Source of the DNA: DASXIF01 sp036498145
Lineage (GTDB): Bacteria; Actinomycetota; Actinomycetes; Mycobacteriales; Jatrophihabitantaceae
Direction: 5' to 3'
Assembly: GCA_963708625.1 (NCBI GenBank)
Contig: CAVPSV010000004.1
Coordinates: 62,001 to 126,000, forward strand
DNA length: 64,000 nt
Below the pieces are notes generated by a model, which saw only the letters and a program-made list of their open reading frames with translations, made no database searches and was not told the origin of the DNA. The translations under genes were made by a program, and so were the position numbers. Shown here one piece after another: positions 35,738-43,248 of the stretch. Position 1 is the stretch's first letter. Every line of letters begins with the position of its first letter.

Positions 35738-36856
35738 GTGTACCCACCGAGATGGTGGACCTCGCCCGCGTCGACCGGTCGACCGACCGGCAATTGTGCG
35801 CGACCCGCGGACTCCGAGCCGTCCTTCGACGAATTCGTGCGGCGGCACCAGGCGGCCCTCGTGCGGTACGCGACGCTGCTGGCCGGGTCGGCGGCGCAGG
35901 GTGAGGACCTGGTCCAGGAGGTCCTGATCCGGATCTATCCCCGCTGGACCGGGCTGTCCGCACGGCCGGGTGAGGTCCTCGCCTACGTCCGGCGTGCCGT
36001 CACCAACGAGCACACCTCCTGGCGACGGCGATGGAGCACCAGGCACATCCGGACCACTGACGACGGCGAGGTACCTGACATGGCTGTGCACATGGTCGGC
36101 GAGCCACGGGACGAGTTGCTCTGGCAGCGGCTCCTGCAGCTCCCGCCGCAGCAGCGCGCGGCGCTGGTCCTGCGTTACTACGAGGACATGGCCGACGGGG
36201 ACATCGCCGCGGTGCTGAGCTGTCGCCCGGCAACTGTGCGTGCCCACGTGAGCCGCGGCCTGGCCCGGCTACGTGCGCGCCCGGCCGGTGCCGACGCGCC
36301 GACGACACCGCCGACGACACTGCCGACGACACTGCCGATGACGGCGCCGTCGAGGAGGGGGACGGCGATGACGCAGCCTGACCAGCTTCCGGGCGAACTG
36401 CGCGAGCTACTCCACCGCCGCGCGGCGGGCGTCACCGGTTCGCTGACCGGGCCGGCGCTGCGAGCCTTGGCGATGCGGGACAGCGCCGCCCGGCCGATCG
36501 GCCGGCGGTCCACGGCCGGGGCACATGCCCTGCTCGCGTCGGCGGCGGTGCTGGCCGTCGCCGTGGCGGTCACATTTTTCCTCGGCCGTTCACCGGCATA
36601 CCGGCACGCGCCGGCCGGAAGGACCACTCCGACGGCTCCGTACGCCACCACGACTACGGCCCGGCCCACGCAGTCCGCAACGGTGCGGCCCACGACGGCA
36701 CCCCCGGTCGTTCCCACCGGCGGCCCGGCCAAGCCGTCGACCACCGGGCCGTCCACCGTGCCGTCGAGCGGGCCGTCCAGCGTGCCATCGCCGGCGACGT
36801 CGCGGCCCACGACGCCAGTGGGTGCAACAGAACGGGCCTCGACCCGCGTGGGATAG
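35738..36856 (+). CDS. SigE-type ECF sigma factor continuous with a membrane protein
   Basis: Residues 28-95 form sigma region 2 (FDEFVRRHQAALVRYATLLAG, DLVQEVLIRIY) and 130-182 region 4 (LPPQQRAALVLRYYEDMADGDIAAVL then VRAHVSRGLARL). The frame then continues, through a PTTLPTTLP linker, into a second module: a helical segment (LPGELRELLHRRAAGV), one transmembrane helix (about 262-283) and a Thr/Pro/Ser tail for outside the cell. In relatives these are usually two genes. An ATG at 36368 in the same frame has GAGGAGGGG 8 bases upstream, so the membrane part may also be made alone. The GTG start is tentative. Confidence 0.75.
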   Translation: MYPPRWWTSPASTGRPTGNCARPADSEPSFDEFVRRHQAALVRYATLLAGSAAQGEDLVQEVLIRIYPRWTGLSARPGEVLAYVRRAVTNEHTSWRRRWSTRHIRTTDDGEVPDMAVHMVGEPRDELLWQRLLQLPPQQRAALVLRYYEDMADGDIAAVLSCRPATVRAHVSRGLARLRARPAGADAPTTPPTTLPTTLPMTAPSRRGTAMTQPDQLPGELRELLHRRAAGVTGSLTGPALRALAMRDSAARPIGRRSTAGAHALLASAAVLAVAVAVTFFLGRSPAYRHAPAGRTTPTAPYATTTTARPTQSATVRPTTAPPVVPTGGPAKPSTTGPSTVPSSGPSSVPSPATSRPTTPVGATERASTRVG

Positions 36857-36860
36857 GTGG

Positions 36861-36877
36861 CCCCGCACGGTGCGGGG
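36861..36877 (+). terminator. Short perfect hairpin between the sigma fusion and the secreted-protein gene
   Basis: CCCCGCA and TGCGGGG pair around a 3-base loop, 4 bases after the stop of the sigma fusion gene and 11 bases before the GAAGGAG site of the next gene. It could attenuate read-through or protect the downstream message. Confidence 0.5.
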
Positions 36878-36898
36878 CGTGCATCCGAAGGAGAATCT

Positions 36899-37285
36899 AT
36901 GACCCGCAAGCGCGTCACCCGGCTTGCCCTGCTCGGCGGTCTGGCCACGGTGGGCACTGTCGGAGTCCTCGGCCTCACGCAGGCGCACGCGGCCCCGGTG
37001 AAGCAGGGCGTACCGTCCGTCGCACCGACCCGCGTCGCGACCCAGCCCATCGGGGCCACGAAACCGACCGATTCGATCGCGACCGTCGCACCGACCCCGG
37101 TCGCGACCCAGCCCATCGGGGCCACGAAACCGACCGGTCCGATCGCGACCGTCGCACCGACCCCCGTGGCGACCCCTGTGGCCGGTGCCTATCAGGACAG
37201 CAAGGGCGTGTGGCACGTGCCCGGCGGAAAGACCACCGACGAGGCGTCGGTCAACACCGTCGCGCCCACGCCCGTCGGCGGCTGA
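36899..37285 (+). CDS. Small secreted repeat protein
   Basis: A 128-residue protein of unknown role. It has a clear signal peptide (RLALLGGLATVGTVGVLGL then AHA-A) and a strong ribosome-binding site (GAAGGAG). The mature part is a 22-residue repeat, VAPTPVATQPIGATKPT plus IAT, present twice with a third partial copy, coded by a 66-base DNA repeat beginning at 37019, 37085 and 37151. The Thr/Pro/Val content suggests an extended wall- or surface-associated chain. It follows the sigma fusion gene and may be under its control. Confidence 0.75.
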   Translation: MTRKRVTRLALLGGLATVGTVGVLGLTQAHAAPVKQGVPSVAPTRVATQPIGATKPTDSIATVAPTPVATQPIGATKPTGPIATVAPTPVATPVAGAYQDSKGVWHVPGGKTTDEASVNTVAPTPVGG

Positions 37286-37312
37286 CCGGCGGCGACTCCG
37301 TCGGCCAGCGTC

Positions 37313-37732
37313 CTAGGCGCGGCCGGCGGAGTCGGCGAGCATGCGTAGCCCGGTGACGATGCCGCCGACCAGGTCGCCCTGGCTGAACGACGCACGCATC
37401 GCCAGCGCTGCCAGCGCGCAGGCGCGGTTCGGCAGGCGCTTGCTGGATTCGGGACCGGTGACGACGTGCAGCACCCGCTGCGTGGGCGAGATGGCGATGA
37501 GCACGGAGTCGTCGTCGAGCCGTTCGAACAGCGCTTCGGCGTGCGCGCGGGTCGGCGGCTGGAGCGCCCCGATGTACACCGAGAAGGTGAGACCCGATTC
37601 GCGGCTGGACAGCGTCAGTGCCTCGTCCAGCCGGCTGAGCTGACGGGCGGTGAAGCCGTGCTCGCCAACGTCGAAGCCGTGCGGCCCGTGCTGGATGAAG
37701 TTGTGCGGGCTGGTCGCGACCTCACCACTCAC
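37313..37732 (-). CDS. DUF5130 family protein
   Basis: The 139-residue protein is conserved in actinobacteria (Rv2468c-like by position and sequence as I recall it). It shows LSRLDEALTLSSRESGLTFSVYIG near the start and DDSVLIAISPTQRVLHVVTG in the middle, resembling the TPM-domain fold. Function is unknown. The GTG at 37732 lies inside the end of the upstream membrane protein gene, an 11-base overlap indicating coupling. Confidence 0.78.
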   Translation of the reverse strand: MSGEVATSPHNFIQHGPHGFDVGEHGFTARQLSRLDEALTLSSRESGLTFSVYIGALQPPTRAHAEALFERLDDDSVLIAISPTQRVLHVVTGPESSKRLPNRACALAALAMRASFSQGDLVGGIVTGLRMLADSAGRA

Positions 37733-37988
37733 CGCTGGCACCTCCGACTGCGGTTGTCGAGGTAGAGACACCCTCGACCGCGGGCGCGGAGCCCGGCCGC
37801 CCACCGGCGACGACGGCGTCCGGGTGCGGCACGAACCATGCGGGCTGGTAGTTCCACGGCCGCCCGGGGCGGTAACGGTTCGGCTGGTGCAGCAACGATT
37901 TGCCGTAGACCGCGAACCCGAGCGCCGCGATGATCCCGCCCGGGATCCCCACGAACACGCCCACCGTCTCTGGGATGGTCATGGGCAA
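37722..37988 (-). CDS. Small membrane protein resembling oxidase subunit CtaJ
   Basis: An 88-residue protein with one N-terminal transmembrane helix (VGVFVGIPGGIIAALGFAVY) and then NRYRPGRPWNYQPAWFVPHPDAV. The RYRPGxPWNYxPxWW/F-type block is what I remember from the small aa3-oxidase subunit CtaJ of actinobacteria, which sits in the bcc-aa3 supercomplex. The C-terminal 25 residues are low in complexity. The assignment is by motif memory only. Confidence 0.6.
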   Translation of the reverse strand: MPMTIPETVGVFVGIPGGIIAALGFAVYGKSLLHQPNRYRPGRPWNYQPAWFVPHPDAVVAGGRPGSAPAVEGVSTSTTAVGGASGEW

Positions 37989-38045
37989 ACGTTAGCGAAC
38001 TGCACCTGTGGAAAATCGAGGGCCCTGGCCCGATGCCGGACGGTG

Positions 38046-39467
38046 TCAGACGGTCGGCAGGACCGGCGTACGGCCCGCCCACGGCAGCGCTTCCTCGAGC
38101 TGTGCGGCGAGCGCGAACAGCAGTGGCTCAGCGGCCGGACGCCCGACCAGCATCATCCCGATCGGCAAACCATCCTCGCTCCAGTACAGCGGCAACGACA
38201 CCGCGGGTTGCCCGGTCAGATTGAACATGGCGGTGTACGGCGTGTACTGCTTCTGCCGCTCGAAGTCGGCTGCCGGCCCGTCGTCACGGGTGAACCAGCC
38301 GAGCGGTCGCGGCAGCATCGCCACGCTCGGGCACAGCAACACGTCGAAGGCCGCGGTGGCGGCGATCGCCCGGCGGGCCAGCACGTTCAGCTGCGCCTGC
38401 GCGGAAGCGAACTGCGGCGCGGTGGCGGCGCGCCCGCGCTCGCGCAGGTACCGCGTCAGCGGACGCAACAGTTCCTCATCCGGCACCGGGATGGACGCGG
38501 CCGGCACCGACCACACGATCTCGAACAGCGACACCGCCTCTACCGGCAACGGCGCGACGGTGTCCACCACCTCGTGCCCGAGACCGGCGAGCAGCGCGCT
38601 CGCCTGCTCCCAGGCCGCGCGCACCGGTTCGTCCACCTGGCCCGGCATCGGCGAGTCGAGGAATCGGCCGACCCGCAGCCGGCCCGGAGATCTATCGCAG
38701 TAGCCGAGAAAGCTCTCCCCGGCGGGCAAGCGCGGCAACGGGTCGGGGTCGCCGAGCATGGGCACCGCCACCGCGTCCAGGAACGTCGCCGCATCCCGGA
38801 CGGTGCGGGCCAGCGGCCCGAGCACGGTCAACCGGGTGCTGTCCAGGTCGGCCGGTCCCTTGGACACCCGCCCGCGCGCGGTCTTCACCCCGACCAGTCC
38901 GCACGCGCTGGCGGGGCTGCGAATGGAGCCACCGCCGTCACTGCCCTGCGCAAACGGGACGATCCTCGCCGCGACCGCAGCACCGGCCCCACCACTCGAC
39001 CCGCCGGCCAGCCGCTCGAGATCCCATGGGGTGCGCGCCGGCGGGCCGATGTCCGTCTCGGTGTAACACGGCAGTCCGAACTCCGGTGTCGCCGTCTTGC
39101 CGATGCTAATCGTCCCCGCGTCGCGCAACAGCGTCACCACGTGATCGTCGTAGTCGGGCACGAAGCCGAGCATCGAGCGCGAGCCGAACGCCGTGGGCAC
39201 CCCGGCCACCATGTTCAGGTCCTTGATCGCGGTGGGCACGCCGAGCAGCGGCGGGAGGGCGGCCGGATCCGCCGCGTCGAGCACGGCTCGCTCCGCACGC
39301 CTGGCTTGTGCGCGTGCCGTGTCCGCAGTGATCGTGACGAACGCACCCACTGTTGGGCCGAGGCGTTCGGCTCGATCCAAACTGTCCTCGACGAGTTCGA
39401 CCGGGCTGACCTCGCGACGGCGCACTGCGGCCGCCGCGTCCAGCGCGCTCAGGTCAGATAGCTGCAC
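38046..39467 (-). CDS. Amidase signature enzyme
   Basis: A 473-residue amidase with the Ser-cisSer-Lys triad regions: the lysine in LGVPTAIKDLNMVAG, and the serines in LAGGSSGGAGAAVAARIVPFAQGSDGGGSIRSPAS. It hydrolyses a C-N amide bond; the substrate cannot be told, and the family includes amidases acting on aryl and short-chain amides as well as non-GatA paralogues. It has no GatB/GatC neighbour, so it is not the glutamyl-tRNA amidotransferase. It lies 12 bases after the HNH gene on the same strand. Confidence 0.9.
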   Translation of the reverse strand: MQLSDLSALDAAAAVRRREVSPVELVEDSLDRAERLGPTVGAFVTITADTARAQARRAERAVLDAADPAALPPLLGVPTAIKDLNMVAGVPTAFGSRSMLGFVPDYDDHVVTLLRDAGTISIGKTATPEFGLPCYTETDIGPPARTPWDLERLAGGSSGGAGAAVAARIVPFAQGSDGGGSIRSPASACGLVGVKTARGRVSKGPADLDSTRLTVLGPLARTVRDAATFLDAVAVPMLGDPDPLPRLPAGESFLGYCDRSPGRLRVGRFLDSPMPGQVDEPVRAAWEQASALLAGLGHEVVDTVAPLPVEAVSLFEIVWSVPAASIPVPDEELLRPLTRYLRERGRAATAPQFASAQAQLNVLARRAIAATAAFDVLLCPSVAMLPRPLGWFTRDDGPAADFERQKQYTPYTAMFNLTGQPAVSLPLYWSEDGLPIGMMLVGRPAAEPLLFALAAQLEEALPWAGRTPVLPTV

Positions 39468-39479
39468 GGCGCGATGCGC

Positions 39480-40013
39480 TCAGACCGCGGGCGCGACGTC
39501 TGGCGGCAGCGCCTGCCAGGTCAGGTATGGCTGCCAGGACGGGTCGCGTTTGGCCCAGCCCATGACAACCGCCACCGTTGCCGGTGGCGGGATCGGTGCG
39601 ACGCTCAGATGCCAGCCGAGTTCGACGAGCAACCGGTCGCCCTTGCGATGGTTGCAGCGCGCGCACGCCGCCACCACATTCGTCCAGATATGCCCGCCGC
39701 CGCGCGAACGCGGCCGGACGTGATCGATGGTGTCGGCGCGCCCACCGCAGTACCCGCAGCTGTGCGCGTCGCGGTCGAGTACCGCGCGGCGGGTCAGCGG
39801 CACTTCGCGCCGGTACGGGACACGCACGAATCGCGACAACCGCACCACGGTGGGGATCGGGATGGAGGTGCGCTCGGAGCGCATCACTGCCTCGCCGGCT
39901 TCCACGATGATTGCCTTCTCGGCCAGCACGAGCACCACGGCGCGGCGCAGCGGCACGACGCACAGCGGCTCGTACGTCGCGTTCAGCACCAGCGCCCCGG
40001 ACACCGTGGTCAC
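39480..40013 (-). CDS. HNH endonuclease family protein
   Basis: The 177-residue protein begins with the family block GALVLNATYEPLCVVPLRRAVVLVL and has an HNH site with zinc cysteines: CGYCGG-TIDHVRPRSRGGGHIWTNVVAACARCNHRK. This type is widespread as a single-copy gene in actinobacteria (Rv2469c-like) and is not tied to restriction or phage. Cleavage target and role are unknown. Confidence 0.88.
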   Translation of the reverse strand: MTTVSGALVLNATYEPLCVVPLRRAVVLVLAEKAIIVEAGEAVMRSERTSIPIPTVVRLSRFVRVPYRREVPLTRRAVLDRDAHSCGYCGGRADTIDHVRPRSRGGGHIWTNVVAACARCNHRKGDRLLVELGWHLSVAPIPPPATVAVVMGWAKRDPSWQPYLTWQALPPDVAPAV

Positions 40014-40110
40014 CTCCAGGTCAACCCCAGCGGCCCTGCCCAGCCGCTATAAGTGAACCGGACGCCCGCCCGGTTCGCACACCGACCCCGCCATGGCAGG
40101 CTAATCGGTC

Positions 40111-41079
40111 GTGAGCGAAGGGCTACCGAGATACGTACACGATCACAGCAGATGGATCATCGAGATCCCGATCCGCATCGTGGTCATCATCCTGGTTTCC
40201 CTGCTGCTGCGCGCCCTGCTGCACCGGACGATCAACCGAATCGTCCGGCCGGTGCACGTCGGTGCGGTGCCGCGCATACTGCGGCCGTTCAAGGAGCGGA
40301 TCGAGGCCAGCTCGTTGCTGGAGTCCTCCGGGCTGGTGTCCGAGCGGCGCCAGCAGCGGGCCGCCACCATCGGCTCGGTACTCAAGTCGGCGGTGTCGTT
40401 CACCATCCTGGTGATCGCGGTGCTGCTGATCCTGAGCGAGCTCGAGGTGAATCTCGCCCCGTTCATCGCGGGTACATCGATCGTGGGTGTGGCACTGGGC
40501 TTCGGCGCGCAGAACGTCGTCAAGGATTTCCTGTCCGGCATGTTCATGACGCTCGAGGACCAGTACGGCGTCGGTGACGTGATCGACTTCGAGAAGGCGA
40601 CCGGCACCGTGGAGGCGGTCGGACTGCGCACCACCCGACTGCGCGACGTGAACGGCACGGTGTGGTACGTGCGCAACGGCGAAGTGGTCCGGGTCGGGAA
40701 CAAGTCGCAGGGTTTTGCGCAGGTGGTGCTGGACGTCCCCATCGATGCCACCGCCGACGTCGAGCGGGCCTCGCGCGCGATCGTCGAAGTGAGCACCGCG
40801 CTGCGTGCCGAGCCGGACTGGGCGCCGGTGTTCCTGGGTGAGCCCGAACTGCTCGGCGTGGAGCGGATGAGCCGCGAGGAGACGGTGTTGCGACTGGTCG
40901 CCCGTGTTCGCCCGCTGGAGCAGTGGCGGGTGGCGCGCGAGCTGCGGCGACGGATCCGGATCAGGCTCGACCATCTGGACATCGATTCGACGCTGCCGGT
41001 GGACGAGGGCGCCACCGCTCCCCCGTCGGCCGCAACCGATCCGATGCAGATCGGGGATGACAGCCCGCCGATGCCGTGA
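40111..41079 (+). CDS. MscS-type mechanosensitive ion channel
   Basis: A 322-residue protein with an N-terminal helix (PIRIVVIILVSLLLRALL), a second (VSFTILVIAVLLILSEL) and the pore helix LAPFIAGTSIVGVALGFGAQNVVKDFLSGMFM. The beta domain follows (DQYGVGDVIDF, TTRLRDVNGTVWYVRNGEV). It opens under membrane tension to release solutes on osmotic downshock. The GTG start is divergent from the HNH gene. The C-terminal 30 residues are disordered. Confidence 0.92.
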   Translation: MSEGLPRYVHDHSRWIIEIPIRIVVIILVSLLLRALLHRTINRIVRPVHVGAVPRILRPFKERIEASSLLESSGLVSERRQQRAATIGSVLKSAVSFTILVIAVLLILSELEVNLAPFIAGTSIVGVALGFGAQNVVKDFLSGMFMTLEDQYGVGDVIDFEKATGTVEAVGLRTTRLRDVNGTVWYVRNGEVVRVGNKSQGFAQVVLDVPIDATADVERASRAIVEVSTALRAEPDWAPVFLGEPELLGVERMSREETVLRLVARVRPLEQWRVARELRRRIRIRLDHLDIDSTLPVDEGATAPPSAATDPMQIGDDSPPMP

Positions 41080-41115
41080 TCGCCTCGCCGGTGTCGCAAT
41101 CACCGCGGGATCGGG

Positions 41116-42549
41116 TCAGGCCAATGCGCGCACCGCGTCCAGCACCGCTCGGTGCAGCGTCGGATACGTGTAGTGCATCGACGCGAGCCGGCGCGTCGGC
41201 ACCCGGGCATGCACGGCGAGCGTGAGCAGGCCGAGGATCTCACCGCCGTACGGCCCGACCACAGTCGCGCCGACGAGCACGCCACGGTCCGCGTCCTCCA
41301 CCAGCTTGACGAAGCCGTCGTTGCCCGGGCCGTGGATCCAACCGCGCGGTGTCGCCGACATCGGTTCGCCGCCGGTGCGCACCCGCAAGCCGGCCGCGCG
41401 CGCCTGCTGTTCGGACATGCCGACGCGGCCCACCTCGGGGTCGGTGAACGTCGCCCACGCCAGCGCGTCGTAACCGCCGAAATCGACGTCGTGCCCCAGC
41501 CAGCTGTCGATCAACGCGCGCGCCTGCCACACCGAGACATGCGTGAACGCCCCGCGCCCGGTGATGTCGCCGATGGCGTACAGCCCGTCGACGGCGGCGC
41601 CGCCGTGCTGTACCTGCATGCCGTCGTCGACCGGCAGGGAGTGCGCTGACGGGTCCAGACCGAGTGCCTGCAGGCCGAGGTGAGCCAGGTTCGGGACGCG
41701 CCCGGCGGCGACCAGCAGCTTCTCGCCGGTGAGTGTGGTGCCGTCGTCGAGCTGAACCTGCACGCCGTCCCCGACGGCCGATACCGACGACACCGCCACG
41801 TTCGCGTGGACCGCGATTCCTTCCCGGCCGAACACCTCGGCGAGCACCGCGGACGCCTCGGGCTCCTCGGGCATCAGCAGTCGCGGGCCGTGTTCGACGA
41901 CCGTGACCCGGGTGCCGAATCGGGCGAAGCCCTGGGCGAGCTCGCAGCCGATCGCCCCGCCGCCCAGCACCACCAGCGAACCGGGCGCGGTGGTGGCTCG
42001 CAGCGCGTCCCGGTTCGTCCACACCGGGCCGTCCGGCCCGTCGCCCAGTGCGCGCACGTCGGCCAAGCCGTCGATGGGCGGCAGAGCCGGTGCGGTACCG
42101 GTGTTGAGCACGACGCGACGCGCGCGCAGTGTCTGCTCGCCGACCCGCACCAGCAGCGTGCCGTCAGCCTCGCGGCCGGCGAGCGCGGCACTGCCGCGCA
42201 CGAAACGCGCTCCGGTCGCCTCCAGTCGCTCCACCGCGGCCCGGTCGTCCCAGTCGTCGGTGGCCTCGTCGCGGATCCGGGTGGCAACGGGGGTCCAGTC
42301 GGGCTGGACACTCGCGTGCCCGGCCAATGCGTCGACACGCCGCGCCTCGGCGAGCAGGCCGGCCGCGCGCAGGATCATCTTGGACGGGATGCAGCCGAAG
42401 TAGGGGCACTCGCCGCCGACCAGCCGTTCGTCGATGCCGATGACCGACCGTCCGGACTCGGCCAGCCGGCCGGCCACCTCCTCGCCGCCAGGGCCGAGAC
42501 CGATGACGATGACGTCGGTGATGTCTGTCGCGATATCTGAATCACTCAC
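41116..42549 (-). CDS. FAD-dependent pyridine nucleotide-disulfide oxidoreductase
   Basis: A 477-residue class I flavoprotein. It has the FAD fingerprint DVIVIGLGPGGEEVAGRLAESG, the redox-active pair in GGECPYFGCIPSK, the NAD(P) fold VVLGGGAIGCELAQGFARFG, and the second FAD motif LYAIGDITG. The usual HPT near the C-terminus is replaced by YTYPTLHRAV, so it may not act as an ordinary lipoamide or mycothione reductase. The GTG at 42549 fits the domain start; the far longer open frame upstream is antisense to glbO and the glucosidase. Confidence 0.88.
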   Translation of the reverse strand: MSDSDIATDITDVIVIGLGPGGEEVAGRLAESGRSVIGIDERLVGGECPYFGCIPSKMILRAAGLLAEARRVDALAGHASVQPDWTPVATRIRDEATDDWDDRAAVERLEATGARFVRGSAALAGREADGTLLVRVGEQTLRARRVVLNTGTAPALPPIDGLADVRALGDGPDGPVWTNRDALRATTAPGSLVVLGGGAIGCELAQGFARFGTRVTVVEHGPRLLMPEEPEASAVLAEVFGREGIAVHANVAVSSVSAVGDGVQVQLDDGTTLTGEKLLVAAGRVPNLAHLGLQALGLDPSAHSLPVDDGMQVQHGGAAVDGLYAIGDITGRGAFTHVSVWQARALIDSWLGHDVDFGGYDALAWATFTDPEVGRVGMSEQQARAAGLRVRTGGEPMSATPRGWIHGPGNDGFVKLVEDADRGVLVGATVVGPYGGEILGLLTLAVHARVPTRRLASMHYTYPTLHRAVLDAVRALA

Positions 42550-42648
42550 GCTGCGACCGTATCGGCAGGTGGGCCGGGGGCTTGGTCGCAACCGAGACAT
42601 TCGACCAATAGGCGCATTCGATCGACCGGGACGATCGAGAGCTCGCTG

Positions 42649-42777
42649 CTGCGAGAACGGGCACCTCGCGGCTGCGAGAATGGGTACCTCGCGGCTGCGA
42701 GAATGGGTACCTCGCGGCTGCGAGAACGGGTACCTCGCGGCTGCGAGAACGGGTACCTCGCGGCTGCGAGAATGGGT
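42649..42777. repeat. 23-base tandem repeat upstream of and into glbO
   Basis: Five full copies of CTGCGAGAAYGGGTACCTCGCGG (42649, 42672, 42695, 42718, 42741) and a partial sixth at 42764. Copy 1 has GGGCACC in place of GGGTACC. Every junction forms a hairpin CTCGC-GGCT-GCGAG. The partial copy supplies the ATG of glbO (42772-42774). Confidence 0.95.
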
Positions 42778-43206
42778 CTCGTGCCGTCCGAGCCACTGCC
42801 CGATCCGACGTCCGATCCCACCAGCGGACGGGCCGACTCGCTCTATGCGGCGATCGGTGGCGAGGAGACGTTCCGGCGGCTGGTCGATGCCTTCTACGCC
42901 GGCGTGGCCGATGACCCCGTGCTGCGACCGCTGTATCCGGAACAGGACCTCGGTCCGGCCGCCCTGCGGCTGCGCATGTTCCTGATCCAGTACTGGGGTG
43001 GGCCGACCACGTACTCCGACGAGCGTGGACACCCACGGCTGCGGATGCGCCATGCGCCGTTCCGGATACGCACCCTCGAGCGCGACGCGTGGCTGGCGCA
43101 TATGCACAGCGCGCTGGTGTCGTTGGACCTGGCCCCAGCGCACGCGCAGGTGCTGTGGGAGTACCTGGTGCGGGCGGCGGACTCGATGCGCAACGCCGAG
43201 GACTGA
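42772..43206 (+). CDS. glbO: Truncated haemoglobin O (group II)
   Basis: The 144-residue globin has the short 2-over-2 fold signs: LYAAIGGEETFRRLVDAFYAGVADDPVLRPLYPEQDL at the start, the proximal histidine region MRHAPFRI, and the Tyr/Trp residues of group II (QYWGGPTTYSDERGHPRLR, DAWLAHMHSAL). It binds O2 and NO and is thought to protect respiration. The ATG lies in the last unit of the 23-base repeat; a GTG at 42781 is an alternative. Neighbouring alpha-glucosidase matches the Rv2470-Rv2471 pair of M. tuberculosis. Confidence 0.93.
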   Translation: MGLVPSEPLPDPTSDPTSGRADSLYAAIGGEETFRRLVDAFYAGVADDPVLRPLYPEQDLGPAALRLRMFLIQYWGGPTTYSDERGHPRLRMRHAPFRIRTLERDAWLAHMHSALVSLDLAPAHAQVLWEYLVRAADSMRNAED

Positions 43207-43248
43207 GGCGAACGGCGTCGGCCGCGGCACGCCAGGCAGACTGGACCG

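Noticed and set aside
42649..42777. A CRISPR-like array before glbO
   Set aside because: The 23-base units are contiguous with no spacers, and there are no cas genes in the window.
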